Source: Deltaproteobacteria bacterium (GTDB lineage: Bacteria > Desulfobacterota > DSM-4660 > Desulfatiglandales > B25-G16). Taken from it: a stretch of DNA of 44,941 nucleotides. The stretch is taken from positions 2,819,693 through 2,864,633 of the forward strand of contig CP070752.1 in assembly GCA_020348625.1 (NCBI GenBank), in the 5' to 3' direction. Each line of letters starts with the position of its first letter. Within the stretch, counting starts at the first letter, position 1. The position numbers were made by a program, and so were the translations under genes. The notes under the pieces are model-generated. The model saw only the letters and a program-made list of their open reading frames with translations. It did not search any database and was not told the DNA's origin. This document shows, one piece after another, positions 41,984-44,941 of this stretch.

Positions 41984-42751
41984 ATGATTGAAGTTGTGTT
42001 TTTGGGTGTGGGCGAGGCATTCGACGAGACGCTCCCTAACACCTCCATCCTCATCCGGTTCGGCGCTGAAAATTCTCCGGTAACGCTGCTCCTTGACTGC
42101 GGCTTCACAGCTCCGCCCCGTTTATGGAAGGAGGCCTTGGAACCAGATTCCGTAGATGCCATCTGGATTTCTCATTTCCATGGTGATCATGCCCTGGGGC
42201 TCCCGCCATTGCTCATCCGGGCCTGGGAAGAGGGGCGTAGCAAGCCTTTATTGATTCTGGGGCAGAAAGGAATAAGCACTTTCACCCGCCAGGCACTTGA
42301 CCTGGCCTACCCGGGTTTCTATGAAAAACTGGCATTTCCAATTACATTCGAGGAGATCGAACCCGGCGGAAATGTTGATCGCCTGGGCCTTACGTTTAGG
42401 ACAGCCGAAACGGGCCATTCTCAGAGAAATCTGGCTCTGAGAATAGATGCCGGGGGAAAAGCAATCTACTATAGCGGTGACGGCAAACCAACGCCGGAGA
42501 GCATGCTCCTGGCACAGGACTGCCATCTCATCATTCATGAGGCCTTTCATATGGAAACCGAGCTGCTAACACATGGAGGCGTTACGAGCTCCATTGATAT
42601 GACCAAGCGATCCGGGGCATCGCATCTCGCGCTGGTCCACATCCAAAGGAAGACGCGAGCACAGGTGATTGAAAACTTGGAACAATTGAGAGATCTGGCA
42701 GGCCCAGTACAGGTAATGGTTCCGGAGCCCGGCGATAGGATAGCGCTGTGA
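41984..42751 (+). CDS. RNase Z-like metallo-beta-lactamase-fold hydrolase
   Basis: The 255-residue protein has the MBL motif H64-x-H66-x-D68-H69 in SHFHGDHALGLP, a later THG/TGHSQRNL His, YSGDG (bridging Asp) and LVHIQRK His, in an order typical of the RNase Z/ElaC-like branch. True RNase Z processes tRNA 3' ends and often has an exosite arm; none is obvious here, so the substrate could also be a small molecule. TGGAGAG lies about four bases before the ATG. It follows the ferric-reductase gene by 47 bases, so co-transcription is possible. Confidence 0.85.
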   Translation: MIEVVFLGVGEAFDETLPNTSILIRFGAENSPVTLLLDCGFTAPPRLWKEALEPDSVDAIWISHFHGDHALGLPPLLIRAWEEGRSKPLLILGQKGISTFTRQALDLAYPGFYEKLAFPITFEEIEPGGNVDRLGLTFRTAETGHSQRNLALRIDAGGKAIYYSGDGKPTPESMLLAQDCHLIIHEAFHMETELLTHGGVTSSIDMTKRSGASHLALVHIQRKTRAQVIENLEQLRDLAGPVQVMVPEPGDRIAL

Positions 42752-42875
42752 TTGGCATTGTGACAGGACGCGGACAGGCGATTGGTCTTAGCACTACACA
42801 CGTAATACATGCGGTGATCCTTAGTAGATCCAGGTGCCCATTCTGCTTTTGAGCTTGTCTTGACAAGTTTCCATT

Positions 42876-43598
42876 ATGAAACCTGCGAGTGACATAAAGG
42901 TTGGCTGCTGCGGTTTCATTGTATCACAGGCGGAGTATTTCAAGCTCTTCCCTTTGATCGAGATCCAAAACACCTTCTACCAACTCCCTCGACTTGGGAC
43001 TGCGAAAAAGTGGCGCGACAGTGCGCCGCCGGGTTTCGAGTTCATCATGAAGGCCTGGCAGCTTATCACCCACGAGCCATCAAGCCCCACCTACCGCCGG
43101 GCAAACATCAAGATCGACCCAAACAATTTTGAGCGCTATGGGTGCTTCCAGTCAACACGGGAGGTCCTGGAGGCTTGGGATCGGACAGCCCAGTTTGCCC
43201 ACACATTAGGGGCAACCATTGTCCTGTTTCAGTGCCCTGCAAGGTTTCGGCCGACCAAAGACAATGTAGAAAACATGAGGGAATTTTTCGGCAGGATCGA
43301 TCGGGCGGGCCTCCGGTTTGCATGGGAGCCTCGCGGCACATGGCCGGAAGAGCTCATGCTTCAGCTCTGCGAAGAGCTCCGGCTCATCCACTGCGTTGAC
43401 CCGTTTAAAGACAAACACCTTTTCGGAGACATGCAGTACTTCCGCCTTCACGGGATAACCGGTTATGCCTATCGTTATAGCGATGGCGATCTCTTGCAGT
43501 TGAAGGAATGGGTAAAAACAAAGCCCACCTACGTGCTCTTCAACAACAACTGGATGAAAGAAGATGCCGTGCGGTTCACCGAGCTTATTGGAGCTTGA
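42876..43598 (+). CDS. DUF72 family protein (YecE-like)
   Basis: The 240-residue protein matches the DUF72/YecE family, a TIM-barrel-like group of unknown function. The family segments are visible in order: KVGCCGF near the start, EIQNTFYQLP (usually EINSTFY), PPGFEFIMKAWQLITH, VLFQCPARFRPT, RFAWEPRGTWPE, RLHGITGYAYRY and a final YVLFNNNWMKEDA. The likely active site is the conserved His/Arg/Asn pocket, but no reaction is established for the family. It stands alone between the MBL-fold and DedA genes. Confidence 0.9.
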   Translation: MKPASDIKVGCCGFIVSQAEYFKLFPLIEIQNTFYQLPRLGTAKKWRDSAPPGFEFIMKAWQLITHEPSSPTYRRANIKIDPNNFERYGCFQSTREVLEAWDRTAQFAHTLGATIVLFQCPARFRPTKDNVENMREFFGRIDRAGLRFAWEPRGTWPEELMLQLCEELRLIHCVDPFKDKHLFGDMQYFRLHGITGYAYRYSDGDLLQLKEWVKTKPTYVLFNNNWMKEDAVRFTELIGA

Positions 43599-43781
43599 AC
43601 ACGTGCTTTACGCCCTTGAAAACGTCTAAGAAGCTGAACTCCATCCACGACCAGCATTTTCGTAACATACTGAAATAGTTTTTTTTATTCCTTTATTGAT
43701 CCTGCTGGGCCTTTCTGGTGTGCACAACCATGCCTCATCATTTTGTTGCATTATCCCCAAAGTCGGCAGTACAATCCGACC

Positions 43782-44336
43782 ATGCTCGATATCGTGAGGG
43801 AATTTGGTTACTTCTTTGTATTCATAGGCACCTTCATTGAGGGGGAAGCCACCCTGGTCATGGCCGGTGTCATGATCAGGGAAGGGAGTTTTACCTTTGC
43901 CGGTGTCGTGGCTATTGCAGTCGTCTCTTCCTTTCTGAGCCATTACTCCTTTTATCTCCTCGGACACCTAGGAGGTCGTAGCTTCTTGGGGAGGCTTCGC
44001 AATCTGGAGAGCAGAGTCCTGAGGGTCTATTCCCTCGTCCTACGCTATGAAACCGCCGGGGTCTTTATCTTTCAGTATGTCCTCGGATTTCGGCTGGCTG
44101 GCTCAGTGGCCTTCGGATTGGCTGGGATGTCGCCCCTAAAATATGGGATGCTGCAGCTCATAAGCTGTTTGGTCTGGGCCTCACTCCTCTCCCTGTTAGG
44201 TTACCTTTTCGGTTACTCGGCCGAGCTATATTTCGAAGACGTTGGCAAGGTGCTGCTCGTTGTCATGCTCCTGGGGCTTGTTCTAGCCTGGGGGGGAAAA
44301 CGGATCTTTGACGTCTGGTACAAGAAGCGCATTTGA
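43782..44336 (+). CDS. DedA-family membrane protein
   Basis: The 184-residue inner-membrane protein belongs to the DedA/SNARE-associated family, flippase-like proteins for undecaprenyl phosphate and other polar lipids. The N-terminal reentrant segment FIGTFIEGEATLVMAGVMIR and the conserved GG-x-x-x-FLGR region (LGGRSFLGR) are visible, followed by RYETAGVFIFQYVLGFRLAG (family F-x-R-F/x-P-x-x-R variant) and two C-terminal helices. The Glu-Gly pair E-G-E near residue 19 is typical. ATG 43782 is chosen; the TTG at 43743 has no ribosome-binding site either. Confidence 0.88.
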   Translation: MLDIVREFGYFFVFIGTFIEGEATLVMAGVMIREGSFTFAGVVAIAVVSSFLSHYSFYLLGHLGGRSFLGRLRNLESRVLRVYSLVLRYETAGVFIFQYVLGFRLAGSVAFGLAGMSPLKYGMLQLISCLVWASLLSLLGYLFGYSAELYFEDVGKVLLVVMLLGLVLAWGGKRIFDVWYKKRI

Positions 44337-44424
44337 TCTAGTTAAGAATCCCTGCCGGGATCAAAGGAATGTAAGGTATACGCACATTCTACTGATGGGG
44401 GGCTCTCGAGTTAAAGAGAAAGGG

Positions 44425-44940
44425 TTAGATTTGATTATGTCCGCACACCGCACCATTCCCAAAAGAGGTAACAATCATACGATACTTGCCCTTGTGCCAT
44501 TCCTTCTTTATGAATCTGTATTCCAAGATCGTTAGGTTTTTCTCATTCAAGAGGCCAAAAAAGTCTTTTTCATACATCGCCTTGCCGAAATCGACGGTCG
44601 TCATATACTTCAAGTACGGCTTAACAAAATCTATGAACCAATAGTGCCTGTCGAACATGGCCTGAAAAAAGATGATCCTGCCACCTGGTTTAAGCCAATG
44701 CTTTATTCGATCCAAAACCAAACCTTGGTCTCCAAAAAGCATAAAGCTCATACTAAATAGAATACAATCAAAACACTCCTTTCTCGGCGGCTGGTACGTT
44801 TCAACTGGCTCATGATAGATTTCCACGCTGTTTTCCAAACCGTAGGCTGCGATCAAGGACCTACAGTGGGCTAAATAGATCTTGTTAGTGTCAATCCCGG
44901 TTATCCTTAACGCCTTTCCCTTGATAACCCCATGGTAATT
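44425..44940 (-). CDS. Class I SAM-dependent methyltransferase, C-terminal part (5' end outside window)
   Basis: On the minus strand the frame is open to the right edge, so the N-terminus is missing. The visible part has ITGIDTNKIYLAHCR (the acidic SAM-binding end of strand 2), then DCILFSMSFMLFGDQGLVLD and LKPGGRIIFFQ, the motif of strand 4-5 in Rossmann-fold methyltransferases. The C-terminal part (residues after YWFIDFVKPYLKY) gives no clue to the substrate. A TTG at 44854-44856 also occurs in frame, but the methyltransferase motif continues upstream of it, so it is not the start. Confidence 0.75.
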   Translation of the reverse strand, partial: NYHGVIKGKALRITGIDTNKIYLAHCRSLIAAYGLENSVEIYHEPVETYQPPRKECFDCILFSMSFMLFGDQGLVLDRIKHWLKPGGRIIFFQAMFDRHYWFIDFVKPYLKYMTTVDFGKAMYEKDFFGLLNEKNLTILEYRFIKKEWHKGKYRMIVTSFGNGAVCGHNQI

Positions 44941-44941
44941 C

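Overview
The window looks like a chromosomal stretch of a Gram-negative, probably anaerobic bacterium of the Desulfobacterota (deltaproteobacterial) type. Outer-membrane and periplasmic genes (Pal, an OmpA-family lipoprotein, a PorV-like beta-barrel protein, an exported MsrAB lipoprotein) show the Gram-negative envelope. The ferredoxin-like protein, two spore-photolyase-like radical SAM proteins and the Crp/Fnr regulator with a TTGAC-N4-GTCAA site fit an anaerobe. The taxonomic placement is inference. No rRNA, tRNA, CRISPR array, transposase or phage gene was found.

Region by region: 1-2.8 kb holds the end of an MFS transporter, a PLP aminotransferase and an orphan HExxH protein. 3.1-5.1 kb is a possible surface/biofilm cluster: CsgD-like LuxR regulator, PilZ protein and a secreted protein with a dockerin-like module. 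5.3-5.4 kb is a very AT-rich tract. 5.7-10.2 kb has a short-chain dehydrogenase, a PorV-like gene broken by an in-frame TGA, an MFS transporter and a collapsed uracil-DNA glycosylase pseudogene. 10.2-14.4 kb carries a cNMP-binding/HDOD protein and a divergent unit (ferredoxin-like protein and HD protein against a Crp/Fnr regulator) with a perfect palindromic operator between them. 14.4-19.5 kb holds envelope and shape genes (OmpA lipoprotein, Pal, MreB, slipin). 19.8-23.6 kb has exported MsrAB, an alpha/beta hydrolase, a radical SAM protein and a YcgN-like protein.

The most striking element is at 23.73-23.93 kb. A 29-codon leader peptide with tandem Trp codons is followed by mutually exclusive hairpins and a terminator in front of a class I aminotransferase, which is the architecture of a trp-type transcription attenuator. 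Next come adenylate kinase and a translationally coupled pair, an AlkD-like DNA alkylation repair protein and a radical SAM protein with a C-terminal helix-hairpin-helix, probably a DNA-repair module. 28-34.5 kb contains the tiny ribosomal protein Thx gene, a 216-bp imperfect palindrome, two metallo-beta-lactamase-fold proteins, a macro-domain-like gene broken by an amber codon, a DnaJ-like protein, an exported Memo-family protein and a TIM-barrel isomerase-like protein. 34.8-39.5 kb has a condensation-fold acyltransferase-like protein, a lone PEP-synthase swivelling domain lacking its catalytic His, a membrane protein, a GT2 glycosyltransferase and a DapF homologue with both catalytic Cys changed to Ser. 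39.5-44.9 kb has a 100-bp hairpin, a ferric-reductase-like operon, an RNase Z-like hydrolase, a DUF72 protein, a DedA protein and the end of a methyltransferase gene.

Three genes are visibly broken (PorV-like TGA, macro-like TAG, deleted uracil-DNA glycosylase). This suggests either ongoing gene loss or base errors in the assembly.
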